This document shows positions 14,889-15,215 of a DNA stretch of 15,215 bases, in pieces; the stretch's first letter is position 1, and every line of letters starts with the position of its first letter. The notes below the pieces were generated by a model. That model searched no databases, was not told the origin of the DNA, and saw nothing but the letters and a program-made list of their open reading frames with translations. The translations under genes were made by a program, and so were the position numbers. The stretch spans positions 1 through 15,215 of the forward strand of contig CAYTFK010000162.1 in the NCBI GenBank assembly GCA_964436865.1, written 5' to 3'. This stretch comes from JAXGPP01 sp964436865 (GTDB lineage Bacteria > Planctomycetota > Planctomycetia > Pirellulales > Thermoguttaceae).

Positions 14889-15215
14889 TCATCGCCCTCC
14901 TGCTTTAGCCTTGCCGGGCACCGACTGTTCTGACTCTGGCTCTGGCTGCCGCAATCTCCTCTCCGCCTGTCTGGCCGCCTCGACGAGCAGCCGCGCGGAA
15001 CTCGCCACTTTCTTGCCGGACAGATCCTGCGGGAATCCGATGATGGTCATCGCCGCGATGATGTTCCCGCGAGGGTCCCGCAGCGGCGTGGAAACCGCAT
15101 GACAACTCGGGCGGAAGGAGCCCTGGTCGGCGCACCAGCCCTGGTTGCGAAGTTCTTCCAGTCGGTGGTGCACGTCGGCCCGCGCCTGGCGCGTCCAGCA
15201 TTCCTCGGGGGCGCG
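14889..15215 (-). CDS. IclR-family transcriptional regulator, C-terminal part only
   Basis: The frame is open to the right edge; 108 C-terminal residues are visible. The pattern LEELRNQGWCADQGSFRPSC, then AVSTPLRDPRGNIIAAMTI with FPQDLSGKK, matches the effector-binding domain of IclR proteins (usually IR..GYA.., A.P..D..G.V.AA). The last helix (ASSARLLVEAARQAERRLR) also fits, followed by a charged tail with Glu/Pro/Ser repeats. The DNA-binding winged helix would lie to the right, outside the window. IclR members such as KdgR commonly respond to 2-keto-3-deoxy acids and control uronate or pectin use, and its 3-nt spacing to the MFS gene makes it a likely first gene and local regulator of the operon. 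Ligand and targets are inferred. Confidence 0.82.
   Translation of the reverse strand, partial: RAPEECWTRQARADVHHRLEELRNQGWCADQGSFRPSCHAVSTPLRDPRGNIIAAMTIIGFPQDLSGKKVASSARLLVEAARQAERRLRQPEPESEQSVPGKAKAGGR

Larger units (their letters stand above)
3821..15215 (-). other. Ten-gene sugar-acid and glycan utilisation operon
   Basis: All ten minus-strand genes run the same way. Gaps are a 1-nt overlap (RraA/ExuT), 3 nt (iclR/MFS, ExuT/SDR), 4 nt (GH-A/uxaC), 19 nt, 35 nt and 57 nt, and two longer gaps of 68-71 nt just before the two secreted glycosidases. No terminator hairpin with a T-run was found inside. The operon promoter should lie to the right of the window. Confidence 0.75.

Overview
The window is a GC-rich bacterial locus for breaking down a glycan and using its sugar acids. 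It has one large gene on the + strand, cut by the left edge, converging on a tightly packed minus-strand gene set that runs from the right edge to position 3821. The mix of IclR regulator, major facilitator transporters, RraA-like protein, glucarate-dehydratase-like enzyme, hexuronate isomerase and unusual secreted glycosidases, with no SusC/SusD pair, would fit Acidobacteriota, Planctomycetota or Verrucomicrobiota. That placement is inference; no marker gene is present.

Layout. 3-3794 (+): a very large multidomain GH2-like protein whose usual acid/base Glu position reads Asn. Then, in transcription order on the minus strand: the C-terminal half of an IclR regulator (15215-14889), MFS transporter (14885-13590), glucarate-dehydratase-like enolase-superfamily enzyme (13554-12364), SDR oxidoreductase (12306-11542), secreted GH5-like glycosidase with an FN3 domain (11473-9518), RraA-family protein (9498-8740), ExuT-like hexuronate transporter (8740-7463), SDR of the fructuronate-reductase type (7459-6608), secreted clan GH-A glycosidase (6536-5085), and compact glucuronate isomerase UxaC (5080-3821). 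Gaps are 1-nt overlap to about 71 nt, and several ribosome binding sites lie inside the previous gene, so this looks like one operon of ten genes led by its own regulator.

How the genes may work together. The two exported glycosidases (and perhaps the GH2-like protein) would release uronic-acid-containing sugars. ExuT imports hexuronate, UxaC isomerises it to a keto-uronate, and the UxuB-type SDR reduces that to an aldonate such as mannonate. The second MFS, the dehydratase, the other SDR and the RraA protein could form a second acid-sugar branch in which the dehydratase makes a 2-keto-3-deoxy acid and the RraA protein cleaves it. No mannonate dehydratase of the UxuA type, KDG kinase or KDG aldolase is seen, so the path is either completed elsewhere or by this alternative pair.

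There is no RNA gene, CRISPR array, insertion sequence or convincing terminator. No stretch over 300 bases lacks a gene. Several coding starts were moved inward from the longest reading frame on the basis of ribosome binding sites and signal peptides, and three starts are best read as, or compete with, GTG.
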